Counted from the first letter of the stretch, positions 21,661-33,765 are shown. The stretch: 64,000 nt of DNA from Blumeriella jaapii (GCA_009599575.1 VWND01000011.1:558001-622000), one strand, 5' to 3'. A program made the numbers and translations. Notes: generated from the letters alone by a model not told the origin.

Positions 21661-21782
21661 AAAATTCGGTTTTTAATTAATTGGTTTTTAAATTATATAA
21701 AATAAATTAGATTATATTTATTAAAATTATGTTTTTTTTTGGTCGTAATTAAAAACGATTACGTATATTATTTAAAACAAAA
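21661..21782. other. AT-rich spacer before element C, no gene seen
   Basis: 122 bp of AT-rich DNA between the end of U and the left LTR of C. No open frame or motif. Confidence 0.5.
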
Positions 21783-22055
21783 TATAAAACGGTAATATTT
21801 TGTATTAATAAAAGTTGGTAGTTTTAGCTATGGTCGAGGCATAAACCTTTCCGAAACCCTCTGCCATTAACTACTTTTAACAAATATAAAAGCAAAGCAC
21901 CTTTTTAAATAATACCATAAGCACGCAGTTTAATTTATATTTTTATTTATTTTTCTTTTTCTTTTTTCAGTTTTTTCTAGGGATTCCCTAGACTATTTTA
22001 CCCACCGCCATATGGCCGTATCAGTCTGGTTTTCCTATCTACTTTTATATTAATA
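21783..22055 (+). repeat. Left LTR of C
   Basis: Begins TATAAAACGG (TG to TA) and shares blocks with the right copy, such as GTTGGTAGTTTTAGCTATGG near 21814 and ATGGCCGTATCAGTCTGG near 22012. The right edge is set by comparison with 32989. Confidence 0.8.
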
Positions 22056-22073
22056 ATATTAAAAAAGTCCGAT

Positions 22074-24637
22074 TATCAGAAAAATATTTCGAATTTAAAA
22101 ATACGGTTTCTAACAAATTTAAGTTTTAAGTTTTTTTATTCGAACGTTTCGGTTTTAATTACGAAATTTATTTCCGACCCGATATTAAATTTTTATACGG
22201 CTTATTATATAACTTTTCCGAAGTAAAACTAAAAGTATTAAAAAATTATTTGATGCAAATGCAAAACCAAGGATTTATTCGATTATTAAAATCGGAAGCC
22301 GCCGTATTATTATTTTATACGACGAAGAAAAACGGCGTATTAAGATTTTGCGTAGATTACCGCGGATCAAACGCCGTTATAATTTTTAAACCGATATTTA
22401 ATTTTTTTGGTTTCCGAAATTTTTAATCGCTTAAGCAAAATTAAAATTTTTATTAAATTTGATTTGCGATAAAATTTTAATTTAATTCGTATAGCTAAAA
22501 AATACGAATGGAAAACCGCTTTTTTTCGTATTCGATTTGGCTTTTTTCGAATATCTGATTATGCTTTTCGGTTTATGCAACGTTTTAGCAACTTTGTAAG
22601 TTTATATTAATAAGATTTTTAAAGATTTCGTAAATAGATTCGTCGTAGTTTATTTAAACGATATATTAATTTATTTCGATAACAAATATATTTATATCGA
22701 ATACGTTAAAACAGTTTTAAAAACGCTTTTTTTTAACGCTAAATTATATTGCAAGCTAAAAAAATGCGAATTTAATACGAACGAAATAGAATTTCTCGGT
22801 TTCGTAATATTTTTTTCCGGTGTAAATATAAAAAAAAAATTACGATTAATCAATAGCCAATTTTTATTATAGCTTAAAAAATATTGTTTTTTTTTTTTTC
22901 GGATTTTGCAATTTTTACCGAAGATTTATTTATTATTACAATTTGATCGGTATTGGAATAATTAAGTTATTAAAAAGCAAAGCTTTTTTTGCTTGGAACG
23001 ACGAAGCTATTAAGTTTTTTTACGAGCTGCAAAAAGCTTTTAATAAAGCTTTTTTGCTGGTATATTTCGATTTAAATTTTAAAGTCTGGCTCGAATACGA
23101 CGCATTTATAATCGTATTCGCAGAAATTATATTTTAATAATAAAACGATATTTATTTTTATTTAATCGCATTTTATTTTCGGAAATTTATATTTGCAAAA
23201 GTTAATTACATAACGTTCGACCAAAATTTTTTAACGATTATTGAATTAATGAAACACTGGCGATATTATTTAAAAAGCGCACGCTATAAAATAATTTTTA
23301 TTTTCGATTATAATAATTTGAAATATTTTATAATTATTCGTATTTTAATTCGACGATAAATTAAGTAAGTTATAATACTTTTTATAATCGATTTCGAAAT
23401 TATTTATAAAGCCGGTTTAAAAAAAATCCGGCTAACGCTTTTTTTAAAAAAGCTAAATTACGCCTAAGGATTTTCGGAATTTGTCAAACTTTTGTTGCAT
23501 TCGGCTATGATAACGGGAAACGACGAATCCGAAATAAATTTCGAAATACCGGAAACTTTTTCGAAAAGCATTATTTCCGATATTAAGCATATATAACGTT
23601 TTTTTACGAAAATCTTTTCGGTATCGATTTTTTATTAATCGATAGTATATAAATATACAAAAGTTTAAGATTTTATATTTTATTAAAATTTATTTTTTTA
23701 AAAAACGATTTTTAAAAAAATTCTACGACAATCCGACGGTAGGTTATTTTGGACGCGATAAAATTCCATTCTGTTTAAAACGCTTATTTTATTGGCCGGA
23801 GACAAGCGCAGATATCGAAAATCATATTTTTTTTTTTGCATCGCTTGCAAAAGAAATAAGTTTTTTAAATTAAAAACGAACGGAAAACTATGCTTATTAT
23901 TTGTTTTAATCCGCTTTTGAAATAGTATTTTATTTAATTTGATTACAGATTTATTAAACGCTTTTGACAAAAGAGATTTCGCTTATAGCAAAACCGGTAA
24001 ATTATTTATTTACGACGCAATTTTAATAATCGTTTACCGATTAATTAAATAATTTTATTTTATCGCGATTCGCAAAATATAATAATTTTACAATTCGCTT
24101 ATGTTTTTTGCAAAACGGTGTTTTTCAGATACGAAATGCCCGACGATATTATTTTCCGACCGTGGATTGGTATTTATTTTAAATTTTTAAAATATTTTTA
24201 TCGTTATGTTTCGTATTAAACGAAAATTATTTACGGTTTTTTTTATTATTAAACCGACGGATAAATCGAAAGAATAAACGCAGTATTAGAAATATATTTG
24301 CGCTTTTACGTAGATTTTAATTAAAACGATTGGCCAAATCTGCTTTCGATAGCGGAATTTGCTATTAATAACGCAATTTCGTTTTTTATTAAAATATCGC
24401 TATTCGAAGCAAACGGCATTAACGCGAAACTGTTCGGATTGGAAAAGTTATCAAATTGCGAATTAAAATCGGTTTTAGCAATTAGCGGAAAAATTAAAAA
24501 ATACTTATTAAATTTTAAAAACGATTTTTTTTTACGCATAAGATTTTTAAGCGAAATATAATAATTAAAATATATTTTAAAATATTTCGCAGTTGGAAAA
24601 AAAGTTTATTTAAATATAAAAAATTTAAAAACAAAAA
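22074..24637 (+). pseudogene. pol: C reverse transcriptase, RNase H and integrase
   Basis: Gypsy pol starting at a typical RT N-terminal segment near 22135. It shows LRFCVDYRGSNA near 22340-22375 and a catalytic box reading YLND at 22651-22662 (expected YLDD). The LGFVIF block lies near 22796 and FCNFYRRF near 22903-22930. RNase H starts near 22943, with the TDAS-like block reading YDAF near 23096. Integrase follows, with a DGxIERINAVLEIYL block near 24257-24300, the WPNLLSIAEFAINNA block near 24332-24376, and KKVYLNIKNLKTK before the solo LTR. Frames shift several times and stops are dense. Confidence 0.85.
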
Positions 24638-24916
24638 TGTTACGATCCTGGCCTGGCTAGTGGTAGTTGCCAGTGGTATGGCTGCCAGTGGTATGGTTGC
24701 CAGTGGTATTATGCTGGTGGTGTTGGATTAAGGTTTGGGCACGGACCACCTCGGCCACTAGGCCTCGCGCTAAGTCACGTGACCTATAAGCGCAACCTAC
24801 TGTATATAAAGTTCGCGATCCCGAGCATTTTAGCTCGGTGTTTTTTTTTTCAATTTACATGCGTACTTTTTGATTTATATTATCTTTTTGATCATTTTTA
24901 AGCTAGCTGTGATATA
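24638..24916 (+). repeat. Solo LTR S, little mutated, inside C integrase
   Basis: 279 bp beginning TGTTACGATCC and ending GTGATATA (probably CA to TA at the end), between AAAAA (24633-24637) and AAAAA (24917-24921); in this A-rich place the duplication is only weak proof. Base composition is clearly richer in G and C than the flanks, and CpA/TpG are common, so RIP has hardly touched it. It holds three 15-bp tandem repeats (24668-24712), TCACGTGACC near 24775 and a TATA-like TGTATATAAAG near 24800. No internal part or second copy lies in the window. Confidence 0.75.
24668..24712 (+). repeat. Three 15-bp tandem repeats in solo LTR S
   Basis: TGCCAGTGGTATGGC, TGCCAGTGGTATGGT and TGCCAGTGGTATTAT in a row, upstream of the TATA-like box. 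They could be promoter enhancer repeats of this LTR. Confidence 0.8.
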
Positions 24917-24921
24917 AAAAA

Positions 24922-25060
24922 AAACTAAACAATCTTCGCTGGGAAACTTTATATTTACGATTAAAAACTCGATCTGCTTTTGCAATTCGAACTTTTTTCA
25001 GGCCGCCCGTACCGACGTTTATTTATCGATATTTTAATCAGAACTTTTTTTTATTAATTT
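24922..25060 (+). pseudogene. pol: C integrase C-terminal remnant after solo LTR
   Basis: The integrase tail resumes with NNLRWE near 24930-24947, the place of the usual KLxxxRWGPF segment after the KTK block. Beyond about 25000 the plus frame is not convincing. Confidence 0.5.
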
Positions 25061-25094
25061 TGTTTTCAGAAAAAGCTGGAATCTTTTTTTTTAA

Positions 25095-25388
25095 TTAATT
25101 CGATTTGCTTTTGCAATTCGAATCGCTTTTTTTTAATATATTCCATGCTTTTTTTATAAGTCGACGCGGCATCCGAAAACGAACGTAATTCGTACGATTC
25201 GGTTTCGAATCAGCATTTCCATTTTCTGCTTTTGCTTTTGGCGCTTTCGAATTTCTATTCGTTTCAGGCTTTTTCGACGATTCTGGAAGCGAGTTTTTAT
25301 TTTACGACTTTTTTATCGAATTATAATTATCTGCTGGATTTTTTCGTTTTATTATCGAATTTAAAATCGAATTATACGACGCTGACAT
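25095..25388 (-). pseudogene. Antisense ORF downstream of C pol
   Basis: ATG at 25388, 97 codons with one internal TAA. The product is hydrophilic and rich in Ser, Asn, Lys and Pro (for example SSKKPETNRNSKAPKAKAE). After a one-base shift near 25190 a second frame continues with a helical, Lys/Glu-rich stretch (STYKKSMEYIKKKRFELQKQ), so the original gene may have run toward 24950. Not recognised. It lies in the same position, between pol and the 3' LTR and antisense, as the ORF in copia element A. Confidence 0.35.
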
Positions 25389-26292
25389 TTTAATATTTTT
25401 AAACCGACGAATATTTTTAAACCGATTATTTAATATATTTGTTAACGCTAAAAGATTTACTGCGGCCCAGCAGTTTTAAATCGCTTAAATAATCGCTTAA
25501 GCTATTGCCGCCGCTCGCTTTCCAATTTTTTTCGCTAATATCGCTCGCGACGCTTTTTTTTTATTCCGAGCTTCGCGCGTTTTCACCGCAGACTTTTAAT
25601 TAATTTCCGAGTATTATCTTTCTGTTTTCGATCCGGCTATTTTCCGAATCGAATTATTTAAAATTAAATATTTTCGTTACGCTTTTAGCGATTATTAAAA
25701 AAAAATTAAATATAACGCATAGAAAATAAAAATAAAACTGTTTATTAAAAAATACTTAGGAAACTTTATAAAATATAAATTAAACTAAAGCATATTTTAA
25801 ATGTATTATTAGAAAAGTAAAAACTATTATTTTAAAATATTTGAATTTCGAGTTTTATAACTAAGCCTAATCGGCCCGAAACGTTTTTCGCATTTTTGAT
25901 TAGCGCTTTTTTAATTACAACCGCGTTTAATTTGCTAAATTGCAATATAACAAGTTTTATATAAACAACGGTCAGATTTATAATAACTTTCGTTTTTTAT
26001 TTATTTATTACGCAATTATTAGCAAAATTGCTAAACACCGTTGGTTTAAAAATATATACGAAAAAGTAATTTTTATTTTTAAATACGATTTTCGAATAAA
26101 AAAATACAAAATAAATAATAATTATATTATTTTGAACGAGTTTTTGGCCGTTGCGAATAAAAAGTTACGCAATATCCGAGCTAAAAAAATAATTTTTGCC
26201 CGTCGCATAAGCTATTTTTCCTTTGCTATAGCTTTTGCTAATCAGAATTCTAAGCGTACTTCCGGTATTTTTAAAGTTTTATAACGTTTTAC
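25389..26292 (+). other. C 3' region, one unassigned open frame
   Basis: About 900 bp between the antisense ORF and the right LTR. One open piece (25940-26284, 114 codons) has a protein-like mix and could be decayed coding sequence, but I do not recognise it. No polypurine tract is visible before 26293. Confidence 0.35.
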
Positions 26293-26538
26293 TGTAAAAC
26301 GGTGATACCTTGTATTAATGGGAGTTGGTAGTTTTAGCTATGGTCGAGGCATGGACCCCTCCGAAACCCCCTGCTATTGATTACTTTTAACAGATATAAA
26401 AGCAAAGCATTTTTTTAAATAGTATCATAAGCATGCAGTTTAATTTATATTTTTATTTTTTTTTTTTTTCTTTTCTTCAGTTTTTTTTAAGGATTCCTTA
26501 GATTATTTTATTTACCGATATATGGCCGTATCAGTCTG
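26293..26538 (+). repeat. Right LTR of C, first part
   Basis: Repeat of 21783-22055, begins TGTAAAACGG, with a TATA-like GATATAAAAGC near 26392. It is cut after GTCTG (26534-26538) by B2 and continues at 32962-32989. Confidence 0.85.
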
Positions 26539-26802
26539 TATGACGATCTGATCAGTCGAAGGGCTGGGAGATCAGTCAATTGGTCGCCGTGTTTATATGA
26601 TATGAAAAACGAGCCTTTGATTTTGTAACAAAAATATTTACTTAGAATTAACAACTGCAAAAGGCAAAGGTTGTTAAAAAAAGAAAACTTTATATACATA
26701 ATAGTTTTTATAATTGATGGAAGATTTATCAGGAGATCAGGAAGCTTGCAATTATACGTAATTGCTAGGGTAACGCGAAAAGCAAACGAATAAGTCGTTA
26801 TA
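26539..26802 (-). repeat. 3' LTR of B2
   Basis: 264 bp; outer end TATGACGATC, where other copies have TGTGACGATC. Inner end at CGTTATA. Confidence 0.93.
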
Positions 26803-29800
26803 TTATTTTCCCGTCCGAAAAAAGCGCGCCTTCGAGCTTTTATTTATTAGTACGTCGCTATTCAAATAATCGTACGAGTCCAAACCTTCGGAATACGCTT
26901 TCAGCCAGTTTATAAGTTTTGCAAAAGAACCGAAAAGCTTTTTATGCGCCAAATAAAAATCGCGCATTTTTAAAGAAGCATATATAAAATCAGACGCGGG
27001 GTATTACGTAAGATTTTTATTTAAATTTATTTAAGAAGTTTTGTATTAAAAGGTTTTTCGTTGCATTCGACAAGCGATTAATTTTTCGATTTCGTATTTA
27101 AGCTTATTAATTATATTAATAAATTCAAAGATTGGGTTAATCTGATTTGAAAACGCGTTATTAACTGCTTTACGCAGTCGATTAGCGTGAAAAACTGGGT
27201 GTACGTTTATAATACTAAAAAGGTTTAGCTTGAAAGCGTTGTCGAAAATTTTGGCTATAATTTTGAAAAAGCCGTTTATAGGATTGTCGAATTTGCGGAA
27301 AAGCCGGGAGGTCGGAAATGGACGTATATCGAGCCATACGTAGTCGCCAACGTCAAAATCGATCGCGCGGCGAGATTTATTTGCATTTTTTTTTATTTTG
27401 TCGTGGGTTTATTAAAAGTGCGATTTGGCGAGGTTTCAAGCGTCGTAATAACGGCGAGCGTACGCACGAGCTTCGTTTGCGTTTAGCTTGTGTAAAAGAT
27501 TAAAAAAAAGGGAAATATCGAACTTTTAGTTTTAATTAATATGGAAAATATAATCGTATATAATTTCAAAAGATGAAAAGCCATTTAGACTTTCGTAAGG
27601 AAGGATTATTTAAGCGAAATTTATTATTAAAAAAAATTCGTTTTAATCGTTTTAATAAAAATTCACGAAAGGTCGAAAGCGTTTTGCAGATATTAGTTAT
27701 AAATTTCGGTTTGATTATCGGTTTTAAAATAAGCGGCTGTCGAAAGCTTTAGTTGCGTATCGAATATTTTGTTTAATTTAAACCAGAAGGTAAATTAATA
27801 CTAAAAGCTACGATCGTTAATAATACTTTTTAAAAGGTTAAAATATTTGTATACGTGGAATATATACAATTTAACGAGGCTTCGAGCGTCGATATTTTTG
27901 TAGCAAAAGATCGAAATAGCCTGCTTGGAAAAGCGATTTATTATTACGAATACGTTGTCGTAATCGTGTTTGTTTTTGTTAAAACTATAAAAGTCTATTG
28001 TAACGTATTTTTAAAAGTGGTTAAAAACAGAAAAAGGCTGAAAAAGGCCGGAACGCTTATTTTTTAAAACAGAATTTTTTCGATAAACGTAGCAGTTGCG
28101 ATAATATTGTTTTACGAAAGCTGTTATACCTCGCTAATAATATTGGTTCGAAAGCAATTGCGTAGTTTTGCGAGCGCTGAAATAAGCGGTAAAGATTTGG
28201 TCGTGCATTTTTCGTATAAAGGCTAAACGAAAATGATCGACGTTTAATATTATTAAGCGATCGTAATATAATAGCAGGTCGCGTTCAAGTGTATACGAAA
28301 TGTTGTTATCGTCGTTTTTTTTCGTAGCGTTTCGTATAATTTCTTTTCGGAAAGCTATCAGGCTGCTAGCTATGCGATTAGCGTAAAGAATTTGGTTAAT
28401 AATACGGAGTGCGAAAGAAAAATTAGCTATTTTAACGATAAAAACAGCTGTTTCGAAAGCCGTGGGAAATCGAAGTTTTTTAGTTAAAAGTCGGTGATCG
28501 ATTTGATTTGCTCGAAAAAGGGTTTGCAGGCGCTAGATGCGTTTAAAAGAGTTTTGGCGATCGAATTCGTTCGTACGACGTATTAGTGCGTTAGCCAAAA
28601 GATTGTGTTTATTTAGTTTATACGTAATAAGAAAATTGTAATCGGCGAAAAGCTCGGCTTAGCGTATTTGTCGAGCGTTTAAAAGTTTGGAAATTATAAA
28701 ATACTTTAAAGTTTTGTAATTAATAATTATTTTGATTTAATAAATTAAATTAGCTAGTTTAATACGAAAGTTGCTTAGAAATCTTACGATTGCGAGCATT
28801 TTTTTGTCGTATACGATATAATTTAGTTTTGCGAAGACTATAGTTTTGCTAAAGTAAGCGACTGGAAGCCAATCGTTATTATAAAATTGGGAAAGTATAA
28901 AAGCTATTACGCCGTCGAAAGCGTTAGTTTTTAATATGCAGAAAAGGTTTTGTTTGTAATATTATAAAACTGGTGCAATAATAAGAGCTAATATAAAAAG
29001 ATCGAAACTCTTTTGATATTTAAAAGTAAAATTAAAAGAAACGTTAGCTTTGGTCAAATAAATCAGAAGCTTTGCAATTATATCGTAGTTTCGAATAAAA
29101 CGTCGGTAAAAGTTATAAAAACTAAGAAAGTTTTATACATTTTTTATAATAGTAGAAGGTTTTTAGTAGGCGATTACGAAGACTTTTTTTAGATTTATTT
29201 TTAGGCTTTTAGTAAAGAAAATAAAGCTTAAATAACGAATTCGAATAACGTTGAATTCAAATTTTCGAATATCGGCTTGTAATTTAGCGTTAGCGAGCTT
29301 TTGAAGCATTTTGCGAACGTATATAGCGTGTTTCAAAAAATCGGACGAATAAATAAAAATATTATTTAAATATGCAATGCAAAAATCGTTTAAATAATCG
29401 AAAAAAACGTCGTTTATATAGCGTTGATAAATTGCGGGTTTATTAATAAAGCTAAAAAATAGCATTTTGCATTTATAAACGCCGTAACGCGTACGAAACG
29501 TCGTTAGTTTTTTATTAGCGGAATTTATTCGAATTTTATAAAAAGCTTAACGAATATCGAGTTTCGTAAAAATTCGCGCTTCCGAGAAACGAGCAAAAGT
29601 TTTATCGATAAAAAGAAAAAAGTAGCGATTTTTACGAAATAATATTATTAAAAGCTCGATAATCGATACAAAAACGCAGTAAACCGTCGGATTTTTTGGC
29701 GAAAAGTATTGGAGCAGCGAAAAAAACGGTAAAAGGTTCGATAAAGCTTTTATTAAAATTATTTTACAAATAAGTTTTAATAATTTCGAGCTTTGAAATC

Positions 29801-31066
29801 GATATTTTGTATAAAAAAGTGTATTTATTTCAGCTTTTTTTTATTTATAATAAGCTCGATTTTATAATCGTAAGGCCGGTAAAAGGCTAGCTCGTTACTG
29901 GCGGCCTTAGAAAATACGTATTCGAAATTTTTGTATTCCGGAGAAAAAAATTCGAAAGAAAGTTTATTCGAAGTTAGCTTTGCTAAACTAATTAAAAAGG
30001 TCGAAATCGATATTTTATTGGTTTTAAAACGTTCGAAAAAATTGTAAAATTAGGTTTTAAAAAAAGTATTATACGTGAAATCGTTTAATATTTTGTCGAT
30101 TTTGTATAAAAAGGTTAAAAACATTTTAATTGCTTTTTTTTTGGAAATCAGCTTAAAAGCGTATGCAGTAATTTGGCAGATGGAAATTAAGTAAGCAATA
30201 GGTTAAGAAATTCGTTTTCGAACTGATCGTTTGAAAAGTTTAAAAAGTGGCTTGTTTAAATTATCGATTATATTAAGCTAAAAAGCTATTGCGGCGAAGG
30301 CTTTTTTTCGGTTTTTAATATAATTGTTTTTCGTAAAACGAAAAAGCTGTTTTAACGAAAAAAAAAAAGAAAAAAAAGAAAAAGAAATAATAGAAAAGGG
30401 ATCGTTAGCCTGAGAAAATAATAGTATGATTTTTTGTATTATTTTATTGGCGTCGCTATCGAAATTAGTATCGCGAATAAAATTCGATTTTTTCGCGCTT
30501 CGTATAATGTCGTAAGCTTATTATAATTAATTAAGGTTTTTGTTACGTTTTACAACGTCGTTTTAATAGCGAGATTGAATTTTTCGAAAGTGCAAATAAA
30601 AGATTTTAATATAACGAGCGTAAAAAGCTGTAAAAGAATAAGACTTCGGCTAATAAAATTTGCGTTTATTATAGTTTAGTAAAATTCGGTGTTCGGCCAA
30701 CCAAGCTTTTTCTAGAATTATATTATGATTTTCGAAGTTAATAATTAAAAAAAAAGTAAACGATTGTATTCGATTGTTAATAATAAAGTTAAAAAGCGTA
30801 AAATATATGATTAAATGGCTACGAACTTTATTATATTTTTTTATAAGAAAAAAAGCCGGGAAAAATTGAATTAAAAGTTTTAAAAAAAAAAAAAAAAATT
30901 TGATTAGCGCCGAATCGATTAACGTATAACCGTTCGCTTTAAAATCGGCGAACGCTTTTACTTTGTACGAAAGATTATTTTTAATAAATATAACAGGAAT
31001 TGTTAATAAATCGCTATTAAAAAGCTTTCGAACGTTAAAATAACGCATATCGCGCAATACGTTTAA
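26803..31066 (-). pseudogene. pol: B2 protease, RT, RNase H and integrase
   Basis: Reverse-strand pol colinear with B1. The protease open piece 30650-31057 has the active-site loop near 30935-30946 as Asp-Phe-Lys-Ala, where Asp-Ser-Gly-Ala is expected. RT (about 29150-29715) has an open piece at 29163-29465 with YLNN for YLDD. RNase H starts near 28935, integrase core near 28000, and the chromodomain-like tail near 27000-27110. The stop TAA (26803-26805) abuts the LTR. The pyrimidine tract between protease and RT is an A-rich run on this strand (30355-30388) broken by G. Confidence 0.88.
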
Positions 31067-31080
31067 AAAAAAAGCTTTGC

Positions 31081-32569
31081 TTAGGCCTGGGCGTTTTTCC
31101 GATTGGCGAGAAAATTTTTAACTTTTTCGTATGCGTTTTGAAAGTCGTTTGGAAAAGGGTTTTCGTTTTTATTATTATTATTAAAAGGCGAATTTTCGGC
31201 CGGTTCGATTTCGTTTACATTTATCAGCTTAAAAGGGCTTTTAAATAAAACCGAAGGTCGGCTCGTAAAAAGTCGTACAAATTGGCCTTTTTGAATTTTT
31301 TAATATAAAATAAAAGACGAGCGTTGTCGTTAATCCGATCGAAAAAAAAAAACGCCAAAAAGAGCGTTTTGGCGCGAAGGAAAAGGAAAAATAAAAGATT
31401 GAAGAAAAGTTTGTAAAGCATTTAAACGATTTTTATATATACGATTTGATTCGTAATACGCTTTGGTTGAAAACCTACTATTTTAATAAGTAATAAATTT
31501 GATTAAAAAGCGATTCGCGTATAAAATTCGTTTAATTAATTGATTTTGTTTTTTTGTCGGACGGCGGTAAGCTAATTTTTGAAAATCGTTATACGCGTTT
31601 ATTCCAAATGTAGCTTTTTTTGTAAACGTTTTGATATTTTATCGCGAAAAGCGTTTCGAAGCTGTTTGTTAGTTCGTATTTAAGCGTTCGTTGCGAAAAT
31701 GGAAAATCGCAGATAAAATCGCTAAAAGTCGTCGTGCGTATTTATTATAAATATTTTAAATTCGTTTTCGGCCTTTTAAACGTTTGAAAAATCGGCTAGG
31801 AAATCGGCGATTTTTTTAATTAATTTTTCGGAAAATATAAGGTCGGAACGGTTTAAAATACGCGGGGTTAGGAACTTTTTTGCTACGCTTTCGGTCTGAT
31901 CGAATATATAATTTTTGCGAAATCGATCGCTAGCGAAATAATCGTAGTAAAATTCGAGATTATCGAAAATTTTAGTTTTTTAATGGCGTGTTTTGTAATT
32001 TTTATTATTATTTAGCTTAAATTTAAAATTCGGAACGCGTTTTATGCGAGCTAATCGAAAGTCAGCAGATAAATAGAAATTATAGCGTTTAAAAAGCGCG
32101 CTAAGATTTTGGCCGTTATAAAAAGATTTAAAAAAAGTTCGCGAAAAGCGTGAAAGTTGATTTGCAGCGTTTGTTAATTAAAATAAAACGTTGCGAAAAA
32201 AAAAAAAAACAGCAGATTCGCGATTAGCAAAAATACGTTCGATAGATTTTACTAAACGCTTTAATTAAAAAGTCTGTCGCAATCGCATAGCTTTTAAAAA
32301 TTGTCGTTTACGCTTTTGCGCTTTTTTCAGTTAATTTTGCAAAAGTCTTAATTGAACGCTTTTAGCGCTAGGCTGTAAGGAAATGGCAAGCGAAATGGTT
32401 AACGCTTTGCTTTTTTTTTTGTTTTTTTTTTCTCGAAGGGAGGATTGTTTTTAAAAAAAAAAGCTTTTGGGAAAGGTTGCTTTTTCGCTGATTAAAAAAA
32501 AGGAGGTTGAAGTATAGTAGCAGAAGCTGAAAAGCTCTGCTGAAAAAAGAATCGTTGAACAAAAGCTAT
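31081..32569 (-). pseudogene. gag: B2 gag
   Basis: 1489-bp counterpart of B1 gag. The start codon position (top base 32569) reads ATA. The shared TAA lies at 31081-31083. Same -1 relation to protease as in B1. Confidence 0.78.
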
Positions 32570-32692
32570 TTTTCGCGAAATGCGGAAATAGGTTTTTTTA
32601 CAACCGGTCGATTATTTTAGTGTAATTCGTAAAAAATTCGAAGAAAAAGATAATTTACGCCGTCGCTAGCGTAAAAAAAAAGTTGTTAATAA

Positions 32693-32956
32693 TATAACGA
32701 TTTGATTAATCGAAAAGCTAAGAGATTAGTTAATTAGTCGCCGTATTTATATAATATAAAAAACGAGCCTTTGGTTTTGTAACAAAAATATTCATTTAGA
32801 ATTAATAATTGCAAAAGGCAGAGATTGCTAAAGGAAAAAAGTCTTATATATATAATAATTTTTATAATTGATGGGAGACCCATCAGGAGACCAGAGAGCT
32901 TGCAACTATACGTAGTTGCTGGGGTGACGCGAGGGGCAAACGAGTGAGTCGTCACA
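32693..32956 (-). repeat. 5' LTR of B2
   Basis: 264 bp, outer end GTCACA followed by GTCTG. Carries the B1-type sequence GGGGCAAACGAGTGAGTC, unlike B3 and B4. Confidence 0.93.
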
Positions 32957-32961
32957 GTCTG

Positions 32962-32989
32962 GTTTTTTTATTTATTTTTATATTTGATA
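32962..32989 (+). repeat. Right LTR of C, last part
   Basis: 28 bp matching the end of the left LTR (22028-22055) after the B2 insertion, ending TTGATA. It fixes C and B2 as nested. Confidence 0.7.
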
Positions 32990-33765
32990 ACTTACGTAAG
33001 AATTTAAAACTTCGGTGTTTCGTTTTTATATATTCGCCGATGCATCTTTTAAATTCGCAATTAAGATCGATTTCGATATTTCGCCATTACGGCTTAAAAA
33101 ACCTTTTATATGGTATTGTTCGCAGCTGTATTATATGAAAAACCTTTAATAGCTTTTTTTATTTTGCGTATAATTATTAGATTACAAAAGTGCAATACAT
33201 TTTAAAAACGTCTGAAATTACGGTTAGGCAATTTTGAACCGTGCGAAATTTAAAGCTCGAAAATCGCTTTTTTGTTTAAAAATAACAAATCGAATATTAG
33301 TTCGTACGCTTCGACCGCTGCGCTCGACCTTTTTAAATTAGATTTCTTTTGGTCAAACGTTTAGCGAGAACTTAACCTTTTGATTTTACGCTTTGTAATT
33401 GTAGCAATTACAATTTGCGGCTTTTTATTAAAAATAATAAAAAAATAGTTGTACGTATATTAGCCTAAGCCACGGAATATCGAAACCGTGGATTATATAA
33501 TAATATTATATTAATTTAATTAATTTATTAAAAAACAAATTTTTTAATATATTATTCAAATGTCTAGACGCAATCTTATTTTATTTAACTTTTTAAAAAA
33601 CATAAAAACCTTTTTAATAGCTTCCTTATTAAAAACGATTTTTTTCATACTAAAAACCCTTAATCTGCAATTTTAAAAAATATTTATTTATTTAATTCAA
33701 ATCCTACCAACATTTTTATTAATATTATAAACAACGACGCTTTTCGTTTTCTTATACGAAGCCGC
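32990..33765. other. Region between C and H2 gag, no gene seen; two hairpins
   Basis: Should hold the H2 5' LTR, but no pair could be made with the end of H1. Two inverted repeats stand out: TTGTAATTG/CAATTACAA around TAG (33393-33413) and CCACGG/CCGTGG around a 10-nt loop (33471-33492). The open frame 32944-33138 is a chance reading across the B2/C border. Confidence 0.4.

Larger units (their letters stand above)
26539..32956 (-). mobile_element. Element B2: Ty3/gypsy family B, minus orientation, inside C LTR
   Basis: 6418 bp with 264-bp LTRs (26539-26802 and 32693-32956) and the target duplication GTCTG at 26534-26538 and 32957-32961. Colinear with B1 in reverse. More heavily mutated: the gag start is ATA instead of ATG, the RT catalytic site is YLNN, and one extra indel lies between protease and RT. 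Confidence 0.95.
21783..32989 (+). mobile_element. Element C: internally deleted Ty3/gypsy, split by solo LTR S and by B2
   Basis: Two direct LTR-like repeats of about 273 bp (21783-22055, and 26293-26538 joined to 32962-32989) enclose a plus-strand gypsy RT, RNase H and integrase. Gag and protease are absent: RT begins almost at once after the left repeat. The right repeat is cut by B2 at GTCTG. No matching 5-bp duplication was found at the outer ends (CAAAA on the left, ACTTA on the right), so an end may have been lost or the element rearranged. Confidence 0.75.

Noticed and set aside
24668..24712. Three regular repeats as a CRISPR-like array
   Set aside because: They are head-to-tail 15-bp units with no spacers, inside an LTR of a eukaryotic element.
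27318..28067. Plus-strand open frames in B2
   Set aside because: They are antisense shadows of the B2 integrase.
33280..33360. Possible tRNA-like sequence near GCTTCGACCGCTGCGCTCGACC
   Set aside because: No cloverleaf, acceptor stem or A and B box pair could be formed.
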